Below the pieces are notes generated by a model. The model saw only the letters and a list, made by a program, of their open reading frames with translations, had not been told where the DNA came from and ran no database searches. From positions 1 to 33,086 of the forward strand of contig JAJZWA010000041.1 in the NCBI GenBank assembly GCA_021846965.1: DNA of 33,086 nucleotides, in the 5' to 3' direction. Positions 14,124 through 22,739 of this stretch are shown piece by piece; the first letter of the stretch is position 1; the number at the start of each line of letters is the position of its first letter. Origin of the DNA: Pseudomonadota bacterium (GTDB taxonomy: Bacteria > Pseudomonadota > Gammaproteobacteria > Burkholderiales > Burkholderiaceae_C). The translations under genes and the position numbers were made by a program.

Positions 14124-14501
14124 TCAGGATTCCTCGCCGTGCTCGTCGAGCCACTCGTGCATGCGCGGCTGCAGGCGCTGCGCGAGTTCCGCCGCGGTCT
14201 CGCGCAACAGTACCGCCAGGCGCGGCTCCAGCACTTCGCGCAAGGCCTGCTCGAGCTCGAGTTCGAGCACCGCCCGCGCCATCTCCGTCGAGACGGCCGG
14301 ATGATCGGCCAGCCGGGCCTGCTGCGGCGCGGCTGGCCCCGGCGCCTCCGTTGCCGTGCCGGCGGGATGGATGGCCGCCAGCGAGCCGACCACGCGGGTC
14401 GCCGGCGCGGGCTCGACCCGCTCCTGCGGCGGCTCGTTCGGCAGCTCGGGCGGCAGCTCGAGGATCTCGGTCAACAAGGGAAGGCGCCGGCCGGTGTCCA
14501 T
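14124..14501 (-). CDS. Small conserved hypothetical protein, DUF2486-like
   Basis: The 125-residue acidic protein has a Pro-rich N-terminal half (ELPPELPNEPPQ) and a C-terminal half predicted to be largely helical with many Glu, Leu and Arg residues. There is no signal peptide or membrane segment. The ATG starts one base after the holC stop (TGACATG), so it is translationally linked to holC. In Burkholderiales a DUF2486-family gene often follows holC. Position and size fit that family, but I identify it mainly by context. Its function is unknown. It closes the pepA-holC operon. Confidence 0.72.
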   Translation of the reverse strand: MDTGRRLPLLTEILELPPELPNEPPQERVEPAPATRVVGSLAAIHPAGTATEAPGPAAPQQARLADHPAVSTEMARAVLELELEQALREVLEPRLAVLLRETAAELAQRLQPRMHEWLDEHGEES

Positions 14502-14502
14502 G

Positions 14503-14925
14503 TCAAGGCTCCACGTTGTGCGGCTCGCAGCCCGCTGCGCGATAGTTGCGGAAACGCTGCCGCGCCGCCGCCTTGGCCTGCGGGTCGGATCCGACCAGTT
14601 CGATCACCCGCGGCAGTTGCTGCCAGCCCAGCACCTCCTGGCTGCCCAGGTTGACCAGGCAGTCGCGGCCCTGCAGGCCGCGCACGTCGGCGCCTTCGCT
14701 GAGCACGATGGGGCTGCGCGCCTCCAGCGCATCGCCGACCCGGCAATGGGCCAGGAAATCGGGCTGGGAAAAGGTCCACAGGCGCTGGTCGAGTTCGTCG
14801 ATCCACGCCGCGGGAACGCACACCACGGTGCGCGCCCCCTTGGCATCGGCGGCGCGCAGCAAGCCGCAGCAATAGCCCAGCGGGTCGGCCACGCCGACGC
14901 GGAACTCGACCCGGGGACCGTTCAC
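14503..14925 (-). CDS. holC: DNA polymerase III chi subunit
   Basis: The 140-residue product resembles HolC: VEFRVGVADPLGYCCGLLRAA at the N-terminus, VVCVPAAWIDELDQRLWTFSQPDFLAHC (compare DEALWA...FVPHN in E. coli), and RQRFRNYRAAGCEPHN at the end. Chi joins psi to link the clamp loader to SSB during replication. The only start that gives a normal length is GTG at 14925, preceded by AGGG and 11 bases beyond the pepA stop. A longer in-frame opening reaching into pepA is not homologous. The pepA-holC order matches E. coli and many proteobacteria. Confidence 0.92.
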   Translation of the reverse strand: MNGPRVEFRVGVADPLGYCCGLLRAADAKGARTVVCVPAAWIDELDQRLWTFSQPDFLAHCRVGDALEARSPIVLSEGADVRGLQGRDCLVNLGSQEVLGWQQLPRVIELVGSDPQAKAAARQRFRNYRAAGCEPHNVEP

Positions 14926-14935
14926 GACCCTGCCC

Positions 14936-16411
14936 TCATCGCTGGGCCGCGCCCTGCTCCTGCGCCAGCAGGTAGTGCACCAGAAGCGGCACCGGGCGTC
15001 CGGTGGCGCCCTTGTCGGAGCCGCTCTTCCAGGCGGTCCCGGCGATGTCCAGGTGCGCCCAGCGATAGGCCTTGGTGAATCGCTGCAGGAAACAGGCCGC
15101 GGTGACGCTGCCGCCGGCGCGGCCGGCGATGTTGGCGACATCGGCGAAGCGCGATCGCAGGCCTTCGGCGTAGTCCTCGCCCAGGGGCATGCGCCAGCAG
15201 GGGTCCTGGGTCTGGCGTCCGGCCTCGAGCAGCGCCTCGGCCAGCGCGTCGTCGGGGCTGAACAGCCCGCTGTTGACATGGCCCAGCGCGATCACGCAGG
15301 CCCCGGTGAGGGTGGCGATGTCGACCACGCTGGCGGGCTTGAAACGCTCGGCGTAGTTCAGCGCATCGCACAGGATCAGGCGCCCCTCGGCATCGGTGTT
15401 GAGAATCTCGATGGTCTGGCCGGATCGGCTGGTCACCACGTCGCCGGGCTTGACGGCGGTTCCGCCGGGCAGGTTCTCGGTGGCGGGAATCAGGCCCACC
15501 ACGTTGATGGCGGGACGCAGGCGCGCGATCGCCTCGAAGGCACCGAGCACGGAAGCCGCGCCGGACATGTCGAACTTCATCTCGTCCATGTCCGCGCCGG
15601 GCTTGAGGGAGATGCCGCCGCTGTCGAAGGTCACGCCCTTGCCCACCAGCACATGCGGCGCCTGCTTCTTCGGCGCGCCCTCGTAGCGCAGCACGATGAA
15701 GCGCGGCGGCTGCTGCGATCCCTGCGCAACCGCCAGCAGCGCGCCCATGCGCTCGCGCTCGATCTCGGCGCGCCCGAGCACCTCGACCTTCAGGCGATGG
15801 CGCTTGCCCAGGTCCTGCGCCACCTTGCCCAGGTGCGTGGGGGTGCAGTGGTTGCCGGGCAGGTTCGCCAGGTTGCGGCACAGGTCGACCCCGGCCTGCA
15901 CCGCCACCGCCCTCTCCAGACGCGCGCGGGCGGGCGCGGCCTGGCGCGAGGGCGCGAGGATCTGCACCGACTCGACGCGGCAGGCGGGCTCGGGGTCGGG
16001 CTTGCGCGTGGCACTGTAGACGTAGGCGAAATCCCCGAAGGCGCGCACGGCGGCCTCGATCATCGGCTGCTGGCCGTCGGCGCAGGCCAGGTGCACCCGC
16101 GCCGCGGCGCGGCCCTTGAGGGCCGTGCAGGCCGCCGCCGCGGCCTTGCGCCAGGCACGCCCATCGGTGGGGGCGGCGCCCAGGCCGACCAGCAGGGTGC
16201 GGCGCGCCGCGAGGCCCGGCACGCGTCCGAGCAACAGGGTGTTGCCCAGCGCGCCGGTGAAATCTCCGTCCTGGCGCGCCTCGGCGACCGCGGCATCGAC
16301 GGCTTCGGCATCGGCCAGGCCGCTGCCTTCGGCGGATTGCTGGAGGAATACGACCAGGCAATCGCTGCGCAGCGAGGACAAGGCTTTCAGGGGGGCTATG
16401 CTAAATTCCAT
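14936..16411 (-). CDS. pepA: Leucyl aminopeptidase PepA (M17 family)
   Basis: The 491-residue product has the metal-ligand and catalytic blocks of cytosol aminopeptidase: VGKGVTFDSGGISLKPGADMDEMKFDMSGAA and the signature NTDAEGRLILCDAL. The N-terminal regulatory domain is present and the length is normal. It is a hexameric dizinc enzyme that removes N-terminal residues, especially leucine. PepA can also bind DNA in E. coli. The ATG at 16411 has AGGAG five bases before it. AATAAT (16442-16437) is a plausible -10 box, about 25 bp upstream. The gene is divergent from lptF across 171 bp. Confidence 0.96.
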   Translation of the reverse strand: MEFSIAPLKALSSLRSDCLVVFLQQSAEGSGLADAEAVDAAVAEARQDGDFTGALGNTLLLGRVPGLAARRTLLVGLGAAPTDGRAWRKAAAAACTALKGRAAARVHLACADGQQPMIEAAVRAFGDFAYVYSATRKPDPEPACRVESVQILAPSRQAAPARARLERAVAVQAGVDLCRNLANLPGNHCTPTHLGKVAQDLGKRHRLKVEVLGRAEIERERMGALLAVAQGSQQPPRFIVLRYEGAPKKQAPHVLVGKGVTFDSGGISLKPGADMDEMKFDMSGAASVLGAFEAIARLRPAINVVGLIPATENLPGGTAVKPGDVVTSRSGQTIEILNTDAEGRLILCDALNYAERFKPASVVDIATLTGACVIALGHVNSGLFSPDDALAEALLEAGRQTQDPCWRMPLGEDYAEGLRSRFADVANIAGRAGGSVTAACFLQRFTKAYRWAHLDIAGTAWKSGSDKGATGRPVPLLVHYLLAQEQGAAQR

Positions 16412-16445
16412 GAGGGCTCCTGACGTGTCTTGGCCCATTATTCCA

Positions 16446-16455
16446 CCTGCGCAGG
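16446..16455. promoter_or_regulatory. Perfect 10-bp palindrome in the pepA/lptF divergent promoter region
   Basis: CCTGCGCAGG lies just upstream of the likely pepA -10 box, in the shared pepA-lptF intergenic region (16412-16582). It could be a regulator site or chance in GC-rich DNA. The rest of that region shows no convincing lptF promoter. Confidence 0.25.
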
Positions 16456-16582
16456 CGCCGTGTCTCGCCACCGGGCGGCGATCGGGCGCCGGGGCGCGGC
16501 GCCCGGCCCGCCACGCCGGCCCCGGGGCCGGGCCCTCGAAGGGCGCGAATCCGGTTCGAGCTTTCCGCCACCACCCATTCCG

Positions 16583-17695
16583 ATGCTGCTGGACAGTTCC
16601 CTGCGCCGCGAAATGGCCCGCCATTTCGGCGCCAGTTTCACGGTGCTGTTCTCGGTCGTGCTGACCCTGCTGCTGATCCGCATCCTGGGCCAGGCCACCG
16701 AGGGCCTGGCCAACCCGCGCGATCTGTTCCTGCTGATCGGCCTGGCCTGCCTGAGCTACCTGCAGTTCATCCTCGGCCTGGCGCTGTTCATCGCCGTGCT
16801 GATGAGCTTCTCGCGCATGCACCGGGATTCCGAGATGGTCATCTGGGCCGGAGCGGGGGCCACGCCGGGGCAGTTCTTTCGCACGGCATTGCGCTTCAGC
16901 GCGCCGGTGCTGGCGGTGATCGCCCTGCTCACCCTGGTGGCCTGGCCCTGGGCGAACCGGCAGGACAGCGCGCTGCGCCAGCGCTTCGAGCAGCGCAGCG
17001 ACCTCTCGCGCGCGGCGCCGGGCCAGTTCCGGCGCTCGGCCTCGGGCATGCGCGTGTTCTTCATCGGCAAGGGCGCCGATGCCAAGGGGCTGGCCCACGA
17101 TATTTTCATCCGCGACCTGTCCGACGGACGCGAGACGGTGACCGTGGCGCGCGCGGCCGCGCTGGCCGATCGGGATGATTCGCGCTACCTGATGCTGTCC
17201 GACGGACACCGCTACACCCACACCCTGGGCAAGGCCGACTACCAGGTCACGGGTTTCCGGGAAATGGGCGTGCGCGTGTCCGCGCTGAGCAGTCCGGCAG
17301 CGCGGGTGCTGCCCGGCGCGGCCAAGCTGGCCCACACGCCGAGCCGGGAGATCGATACCCCGACCCTGGCGCTGTCGAACAATCCGATCTGGCAGGGCGA
17401 ACTGTCCTGGCGCATCGGCGTGCCGGTGTCAACGCTGCTGCTGGTGCTGATGGCGGTGCCGCTGGCGGCGACCAACCCGCGCGCGGGGCGCGCGCTGCAA
17501 CTCATCGTCGCCGTGCTGGTGTATCTGGTCTACCTGAACTTCCTCAACGCCACGCAGCACTGGATCGAGGCCGGCAAGCTGCACCTGGGCAGCGGTCTGC
17601 TGGCGCTGCACGGCAGCGCGCTGCTGGTGTTGCTGGCGCTGGCCTACGCCAAGGACCTGCTGCCACGCCCGCTGGGCGCGCGCGCGGCGGCCTGA
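16583..17695 (+). CDS. lptF: LPS export permease LptF
   Basis: The 370-residue product is an inner-membrane component of the Lpt ABC transporter, which extracts lipopolysaccharide with LptG and LptB and hands it to LptC. The layout is typical: N-terminal membrane segments (about 18-36, 50-72, 98-120), a central periplasmic beta-jellyroll region and C-terminal segments (about 282-360) with NATQHWIEAGKL. The ATG at 16583 gives MLLDSSLRREMARHF, close to family starts, although there is no clear ribosome-binding site. lptF-lptG divergent from pepA is a standard proteobacterial arrangement. Confidence 0.94.
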   Translation: MLLDSSLRREMARHFGASFTVLFSVVLTLLLIRILGQATEGLANPRDLFLLIGLACLSYLQFILGLALFIAVLMSFSRMHRDSEMVIWAGAGATPGQFFRTALRFSAPVLAVIALLTLVAWPWANRQDSALRQRFEQRSDLSRAAPGQFRRSASGMRVFFIGKGADAKGLAHDIFIRDLSDGRETVTVARAAALADRDDSRYLMLSDGHRYTHTLGKADYQVTGFREMGVRVSALSSPAARVLPGAAKLAHTPSREIDTPTLALSNNPIWQGELSWRIGVPVSTLLLVLMAVPLAATNPRAGRALQLIVAVLVYLVYLNFLNATQHWIEAGKLHLGSGLLALHGSALLVLLALAYAKDLLPRPLGARAAA

Positions 17696-17711
17696 GGGAG
17701 CGCGAACCGGC

Positions 17712-18803
17712 ATGCAGACCATCCGCCGCTACCTGTTCCGCCAGCTCGTCGGCGCCATCGCGCTGGTGCTGCTGGTGTTCCTGGGCCTGCTGTTCTTCCT
17801 GGACATGCTGAACCAGCTGAGCAACAACGGCCACGGCTTCGCCGCGGCCATGCTCATGGTGGCGCTGCAGCTTCCCTCCCGCGCCTACGACGTGCTGCCC
17901 ATCGCGGTGATCACCGGCACCGTGTACGTGCTGGCCGGGCTGGCCGCCTCCTCGGAGTTCACCATCCTGCGCATGGCGGGGCTGAGCCCGCGCGTCGCGC
18001 TGGTCCAGCTGGTGGGCTTCGGCCTGCTGTGCTCGGCGCTGGTGTTCGCGCTGGGCGAATTCGCCGCGCCCGCCGCGCAGCGCATGCAGGCCTCGCTGCA
18101 GGCGCACGCTCCCGGAGGGCAGTTCGGCACGGCACCCAACGCGGGCATCTGGGTACGCAATCGCGAAGGCGCCGACGACGACCAGATGATCAACATCGGC
18201 AGCGTGAGCTCCGGCGGCGAGCTGCACGACGTGCGCATCTACGTGCTCGACGACTCCGCGCACCTGCTGCGTACCGTGCGCGCGGCGAGCGCGAGGTATC
18301 AGTCCGGCGGCCGGTGGCTGTTGCGCGACGTGCGCCTGGTGCGCCTGCCCACCGGCACCGCCGGCGACGTGCAGAGCAGCACCGCGCCCACGCTGGAGTG
18401 GCGCACCTCGGTGTCGCCCTCGATGCTGGACGCGCTGGTGCTCAGCCCGCAGGACATGTCGGTGTTCGACCTGTGGCACTACATCTCCCATCTGCGCGCC
18501 AACGGGCAGTCGGTGCAGCGCGACGAACTCGAGTTCTGGCGCAAGTTGCTGTATCCGCTCAGCGGGGTCATCATGATGATGCTGGCCCTGCCCTTCGCCT
18601 ACCTGCATGCGCGCTCGGGCCAGATCAGCTGGAAGGTGTTCGCGGGCATCATGCTGGGCGTCAGCTTCATCCTGCTCAACACCCTGGCGTCGCGACTGGG
18701 CCTGGTCGCGAACTGGCCCGTATGGCTGGCCGTCGCCCTGCCCTACCTGCTCTACGGCAGCGCGGCCCTGGGCTTTTTCCTCTGGCGCGTGCAGCGCCAC
18801 TAA
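17712..18803 (+). CDS. lptG: LPS export permease LptG
   Basis: The 363-residue partner of LptF begins MQTIRRYLFRQLVGAIALVLLVFLGLLFFLDML, with a first membrane segment at about 13-33 followed by ELP-like and RAYDVLPIAVITGTVYVLAGLA segments. A periplasmic jellyroll (about 120-265) and C-terminal membrane helices (about 275-360) follow. It lies 16 bp after lptF with GGGAG upstream, so the two are cotranscribed and translated together. LptF and LptG form the transmembrane gate for LPS. Confidence 0.94.
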   Translation: MQTIRRYLFRQLVGAIALVLLVFLGLLFFLDMLNQLSNNGHGFAAAMLMVALQLPSRAYDVLPIAVITGTVYVLAGLAASSEFTILRMAGLSPRVALVQLVGFGLLCSALVFALGEFAAPAAQRMQASLQAHAPGGQFGTAPNAGIWVRNREGADDDQMINIGSVSSGGELHDVRIYVLDDSAHLLRTVRAASARYQSGGRWLLRDVRLVRLPTGTAGDVQSSTAPTLEWRTSVSPSMLDALVLSPQDMSVFDLWHYISHLRANGQSVQRDELEFWRKLLYPLSGVIMMMLALPFAYLHARSGQISWKVFAGIMLGVSFILLNTLASRLGLVANWPVWLAVALPYLLYGSAALGFFLWRVQRH

Positions 18804-18830
18804 AGCGGGGCCGCTCCGCGCGCCACCACC

Positions 18831-19775
18831 ATGAACCTGCACCAATTCCGCTTCCTGCAGGAAGCCGTCCGGCGCAACTTCAATCTCACCGAGGCCGCGC
18901 GCGCGCTGTTCACCTCGCAGCCGGGGGTGTCCAAGGCCATCATCGAGCTCGAGGACGAACTCGGCGTGGAGATCTTCAGCCGCCACGGCAAGCGCATCCG
19001 CAAGCTGACCCCACCGGGCGAGGAGGTCCTGCGCAGCGTGGAGATCATCATGCGCGAGGTGGGCAACCTCAAGCGCATCGGGCAGAACTATGCCGCGCAG
19101 GACAGCGGCCAGCTCACCATCGCGGCCACGCACACCCAGGCGCGCTACCGCCTGCCGCTGGTGGTGGCCGAGTTCCGCCGCCGCTTCCCGCGCGTGAGCG
19201 TGCACCTGCTGCAGGGCAACCCCGACCAGGTCGCCGCCGCGGTGCTGGAGGAACGCGCCGACCTGGCGCTGGCCACCGAGAGCCTGCTCGACCACGCCGG
19301 CCTCGTCACCCTGCCCTGCTACGAGTGGCAGCACATGGTGGTCACGCCCAAGAACCATGCGCTCAACGACGTGGCCGAGCTTTCGCTGGAGGATCTGGCG
19401 CGCTACCCGATCGCCACCTACGGCCAGGCCTTCACCGGACGGCGCCGCATCGACCAGGCCTTCTCGCACCACGGGCTGCAGCCCGACATCGTGCTCGAGG
19501 CCATCGACTCGGACGTGCTGAAGACCTATGTGGAACTCGACCTGGGCATCGGGCTGATCGCCGAGATGGCCTTCAACCCCGAGCGCGACACCCTGTTGGT
19601 GGGCCGGCCCGTCGGCCACCTGTTCGGGCCGAACCTCACGCGCGTGGCCTTCAAGCAGGGGGTCTACCAGCGCGGCTTCGTCTACGTGCTGGCCGAACTG
19701 CTGTCGCCGCGGCTCTCGCGCAAGCTGGTCGAGCAGGTGCTGCGCGGCGAGGCCACGGGGGATTTCTCGATCTGA
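18831..19775 (+). CDS. cysB: CysB-type LysR regulator of sulfur assimilation
   Basis: The 314-residue LysR-family protein starts MNLHQFRFLQEAVRRNFNLTEAA with an N-terminal winged helix (about 1-60, including TSQPGVSKAIIELEDELGVEIF). The effector domain carries CysB-like GQLTIAATHTQARYRLP and GHLFGPNLTRVAFKQG. CysB proteins activate cysteine biosynthesis and sulfate or sulfonate uptake genes and respond to O-acetylserine, N-acetylserine or sulfate. No sulfur genes lie beside it here. A Cbl-like paralog is the alternative, but the DIVLEAIDSDVLKTYVELDLGIGLIAEMAFNPERD stretch fits CysB of Burkholderiales. It is 27 bp after lptG and converges on the FimV-like gene. Confidence 0.88.
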   Translation: MNLHQFRFLQEAVRRNFNLTEAARALFTSQPGVSKAIIELEDELGVEIFSRHGKRIRKLTPPGEEVLRSVEIIMREVGNLKRIGQNYAAQDSGQLTIAATHTQARYRLPLVVAEFRRRFPRVSVHLLQGNPDQVAAAVLEERADLALATESLLDHAGLVTLPCYEWQHMVVTPKNHALNDVAELSLEDLARYPIATYGQAFTGRRRIDQAFSHHGLQPDIVLEAIDSDVLKTYVELDLGIGLIAEMAFNPERDTLLVGRPVGHLFGPNLTRVAFKQGVYQRGFVYVLAELLSPRLSRKLVEQVLRGEATGDFSI

Positions 19776-19802
19776 GCCCGGTCGCCGGGGCCACCGGGCT
19801 CA
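19773..19802. terminator. Inverted repeat shared by two convergent genes, containing both stop codons
   Basis: TGAGCCCGGT (19773-19782) and ACCGGGCTCA (19793-19802) are perfect 10-bp reverse complements around a 10-base loop. The first three bases are the cysB stop codon. The last three are the complement of the stop codon of the convergent FimV-like gene. It should form a stable hairpin on both transcripts and probably acts as a bidirectional terminator or 3' end, although neither side has a U-tract. Confidence 0.6.
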
Positions 19803-21734
19803 GCCGGGCCAGGCCTGCGGCGGCCGCGTGGTCATCGTGAAGTCCAGCGGCGGCAGGGTCGAGGCTTCGGCCTCGGCGAATTCGACGCTCCTCCCGGGGC
19901 TCCCGGGGCCAGCCCTTCGCAGTTGGGACGGCGCGGCCGCTCGCGCAGGCGCGCGAGTCGCTCGGTCCAGGGCCAGGGGCATGTCCAGGGGCTTCGGGCT
20001 GGGCGACAGCGCCTGCGCGGGCTGTTGGGGTTGTTCGGGCTGTTCGGGCTGTTCGGGCTGTTCGGACTGGGGCGCTCGTTGCAGGTCGCGTGCCAGCGCG
20101 TACAGATCCAGCAGGTCACGGTAGGCGGGAAGGTCGAAGCCCACGCGCGGCTTGCGGGGGTCGTCGGCGATCAGGCGCTCGATCACGGTCAGGCACGCCG
20201 GGCCGCCCCATGACTCGATCAGCAGCGCCAGCGCGCGCGGGTAGTCCAGCAGGTCACGAGGCGCTTCGCCAGGGCCTTGTTCCCAGGGCAGGATGCGCAC
20301 GTTGAGGCGCCCTGCGCATTCCCCCATCAATTGCTCGTAGTCGGCGCGGCGCCCGCTGCGCCGGTACAGGTCGAACAGGTAGAGGTAGGGCAAGGCGCTG
20401 CCCAGGCCCCCGGCCTCGTCGATGGCACGGCGCATGACCTCGATGGCCTTGTCGTACTCGCCGATGCCGATGAAAAAATCCGCCAGGTGCCCATGGTCCA
20501 CGACCTCGTCGATCTGCACATGCTCGGGCAGGGTCAGAGGACGCTGGAAGGCGGCGCGATCCAGCGCGGCGGGATCCTCGGCCCGGCGCGAGGGCGTCGG
20601 CGCATTCGCGAGCGCCCGCCCGGCGGCGGCGGGCATGGCCGGCGGCTCCGACATGTCCCAGGGCAGATCGGCCGCGCCGGGCTGCGACGCGGCCCCGGAG
20701 GCCGTCCTGCCGGCGGGAACCGCGGCGATACCCCGGCCGGGCGCGGCCTGCGCGAGCGTGCCCGCGGGCCAGGGACTTTCCAGGCGTGGCCTGCGGGCCT
20801 GCCACGCCAGCAAGGCGACCAGCGCGCCCAGCGCGCCCAGGGCCGCGTACGCCGCGTTCAGCCAGAGGGGCGAGCTCGGGTGGGCCTGGGCCAGCCGGGC
20901 CTGCAGCGCGCCCAGCTCGTGCTCGCGCCGGGCGTTGCTCGCCTGCAGTGCGCGCACCTCCTGCTGCATCGCCTCGATGCGCTGCATCAACCGCGCCTCA
21001 CTGGCCTGGAGCCTGGGCACCGGCTGCTGCGCCACCGCCACCGAGGCCGTAGGCGAGGGCTTCGCGGCCATGGCCGCGGGCGCCAGGGATGCGAGAGCGC
21101 CGGGCGAGACCCCGCGCCGCTCGGCCAGCTCGCGCGACAGCCAATCCAGGCGCAGATGACTGGCGGAGGCCGCCCGCTGCGCAGTGGGCGCCGACGCATG
21201 CCGGCGGTGTCGCCGCGCTTCGGGGCGCCGTCGCAGGGCAGATGCGGGTTCGCGCACCGGCTCCACGACCTGCGCATCCCGCGCGTCCTGTGCCACAGGT
21301 GAGGGCGGCTCCACCAGCAGGGTGTAGCTGCGGCTGCGCCGGAACTGACAGCCCATGTGGACGCGCAGCTGCAGGAAGGCGGCACGCGGGCCGCGGCGGC
21401 TGCTCAGATCGATGCTGGACCAGCCCTGCGCCCCGCCGTTGCGGACCACGACGCGAAGCTCCTGCCTGGGCACCGGAAGCTCACCGTCGCGCAGCTCGAC
21501 GCGCACGCACCCGGCCACCAGCGGCAGGCCCGGATCCATGCGCACGGGAACCCGCAGGTGCAGGGCCTGCCCGAGCACCGGTGTGCCCTGCACCTGCCCA
21601 AGCATCATGGCCTGCGCGGGTACGACCGCGAGGCCGAGCCACAGCGCCGCGATGGCAGCCAGGCGCGTGCCGGGCACGAAGCCTGGTGCGGCGCGCTCGG
21701 GGCCCGCGGCAGGACGATGAGCGAGGGTTTGCAC
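19800..21734 (-). CDS. FimV-like cell-envelope protein
   Basis: The 644-residue product has a signal peptide (about 24-42, LAAIAALWLGLAVVPAQA), a FimV-type N-terminal beta domain (MLGQVQGTPVLGQALHLRVPV, about 44-143), a coiled-coil stretch (about 242-284), one membrane segment (about 291-312) and a cytoplasmic tail. The tail has the TPR-like block DHGHLADFFIGIGEYDKAIEVMRRAID (413-439), as in FimV/TspA proteins. These proteins connect peptidoglycan and pilus or polar assemblies. I see no LysM peptidoglycan-binding motif, which classical FimV has. A Glu-Gln-Pro repeat lies at about 557-571. It is not near pilus genes here, so function in type IV pili is unproven. Confidence 0.8.
   Translation of the reverse strand: MQTLAHRPAAGPERAAPGFVPGTRLAAIAALWLGLAVVPAQAMMLGQVQGTPVLGQALHLRVPVRMDPGLPLVAGCVRVELRDGELPVPRQELRVVVRNGGAQGWSSIDLSSRRGPRAAFLQLRVHMGCQFRRSRSYTLLVEPPSPVAQDARDAQVVEPVREPASALRRRPEARRHRRHASAPTAQRAASASHLRLDWLSRELAERRGVSPGALASLAPAAMAAKPSPTASVAVAQQPVPRLQASEARLMQRIEAMQQEVRALQASNARREHELGALQARLAQAHPSSPLWLNAAYAALGALGALVALLAWQARRPRLESPWPAGTLAQAAPGRGIAAVPAGRTASGAASQPGAADLPWDMSEPPAMPAAAGRALANAPTPSRRAEDPAALDRAAFQRPLTLPEHVQIDEVVDHGHLADFFIGIGEYDKAIEVMRRAIDEAGGLGSALPYLYLFDLYRRSGRRADYEQLMGECAGRLNVRILPWEQGPGEAPRDLLDYPRALALLIESWGGPACLTVIERLIADDPRKPRVGFDLPAYRDLLDLYALARDLQRAPQSEQPEQPEQPEQPQQPAQALSPSPKPLDMPLALDRATRAPARAAAPSQLRRAGPGSPGRSVEFAEAEASTLPPLDFTMTTRPPQAWPG
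20022..20066 (-). repeat. Five 9-bp tandem repeats encoding Glu-Gln-Pro
   Basis: Nine-base units (plus-strand CTGTTCGGG, with one-base variants) run head to tail five times and encode EQP-type tripeptides near residues 557-571 of the FimV-like protein, in its Pro/Gln-rich linker. Copy changes would keep the frame. Confidence 0.85.
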
Positions 21735-21901
21735 GGAGGCTATGTCCAGGAATGCAGCGTTCTGACGTCAATTTATCAGTGAATATCGAGGCTTCCGGGG
21801 CGGGGTCGAGGATTCCCGGCAAAACCGTGAAATTCTTTGCAAGAATTCAGGTCTTTCCCCTGCCCGCGGATGCCGGCAACTGCGCCGTGGCCCCTGCCCC
21901 C

Positions 21902-22654
21902 ATGAATTTCCTGCCCGAATCCCCTGCCGAAGAGCCTGACTCCGAGCTCGGCGCGCCCGCCTTCGTGCTTGCCGAACCGGCGCAGGAGGACGTGCCGAAC
22001 GAGCCGCGCCTGAGCCTGCTCGAGCTGAGCGTGAGCGCCGATGCCGGCGCCATGCCCACCTCGGCCATCGCCGCCGGCATCGAGGCCTTGTCCACGGCAC
22101 TGCGCGACCCGGACATTGCGGTCGTGGTGCTGGCGCTGCGCTGCCACGACGGCGAGCCGGCGCAGGCTCCCGCCACGCCAGCGCAGGTGGATGCCATGCA
22201 CGACTGGCTGCTGGCGCTGTGGGACAGCGACAAGACCACCGTGGCGGCGCTGGATGGGGACGCCGACGGGGCCGCGCTGGCCCTGGCGCTGGCCTGCGAT
22301 CTGCTCGTGGCCTCGCGCGAGGCGCGGCTGCGCCTGCAGCCGCGCCTGCAGCATGCGGGGCGCGCCGCCGCGGCGGGCTGGCTGGCCGCGCAGCGCCTTC
22401 CCGGCGCCGCGGCCTCGGCGCTGTGCCTGGGCTGCGAGCTCGATGCGCCGCGCGCGCACGCGATGGGCCTGGTGGCCGAGCTGGCCCCGGCCCGCACGGC
22501 ACGCGAGCAGGCCATGGCGCTGGCGCGGCGCCTGGCCGGGCAGCCACCGCAAGCCCTCGCCGGCGTCAAGCGCCAGCTCGCGGCCCGCGCCCCTCAGGGG
22601 CTGGCCGCGGTGCTGGCCGAGGAACGCGCCCGCTGGCTGGGCGGCACGCGCTGA
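21902..22654 (+). CDS. Degenerate crotonase-fold (enoyl-CoA hydratase-like) protein
   Basis: The 250-residue product shows the crotonase core VAALDGDADGAALALALACDLLVASREARLRL (114-145) and the following GW, A-x-A-LCLG, A-A-MGLV pattern, so it belongs to the enoyl-CoA hydratase/isomerase superfamily. Several normal signatures are missing. There is no FSAGAD-like oxyanion-hole loop (residues 80-95 are HDGEPAQAPATP), the GGG motif reads DGA, and the position usually Glu after Pro in the next block is Arg (QPRLQ). It is therefore probably not a standard hydratase. The first 35 residues are acidic. The ATG at 21902 lacks a clear ribosome-binding site, and an ATG at 21752 is also in frame. It lies 85 bp before an FAA-family gene. 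Confidence 0.78.
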   Translation: MNFLPESPAEEPDSELGAPAFVLAEPAQEDVPNEPRLSLLELSVSADAGAMPTSAIAAGIEALSTALRDPDIAVVVLALRCHDGEPAQAPATPAQVDAMHDWLLALWDSDKTTVAALDGDADGAALALALACDLLVASREARLRLQPRLQHAGRAAAAGWLAAQRLPGAAASALCLGCELDAPRAHAMGLVAELAPARTAREQAMALARRLAGQPPQALAGVKRQLAARAPQGLAAVLAEERARWLGGTR

Positions 22655-22739
22655 ATACGCTGGATACCCAGGCGCAGGCCCCTGCAGGATGGTGGCCGTC
22701 GCGCAACAATAGCGCTGCACCAACCAACCAGGAGACTCC

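Noticed and set aside
21763..21770. TGACGTCA palindrome upstream of the FimV-like gene as a regulator site
   Set aside because: It is only 8 bp and isolated, with no second copy or known bacterial regulator to match. It is expected by chance.
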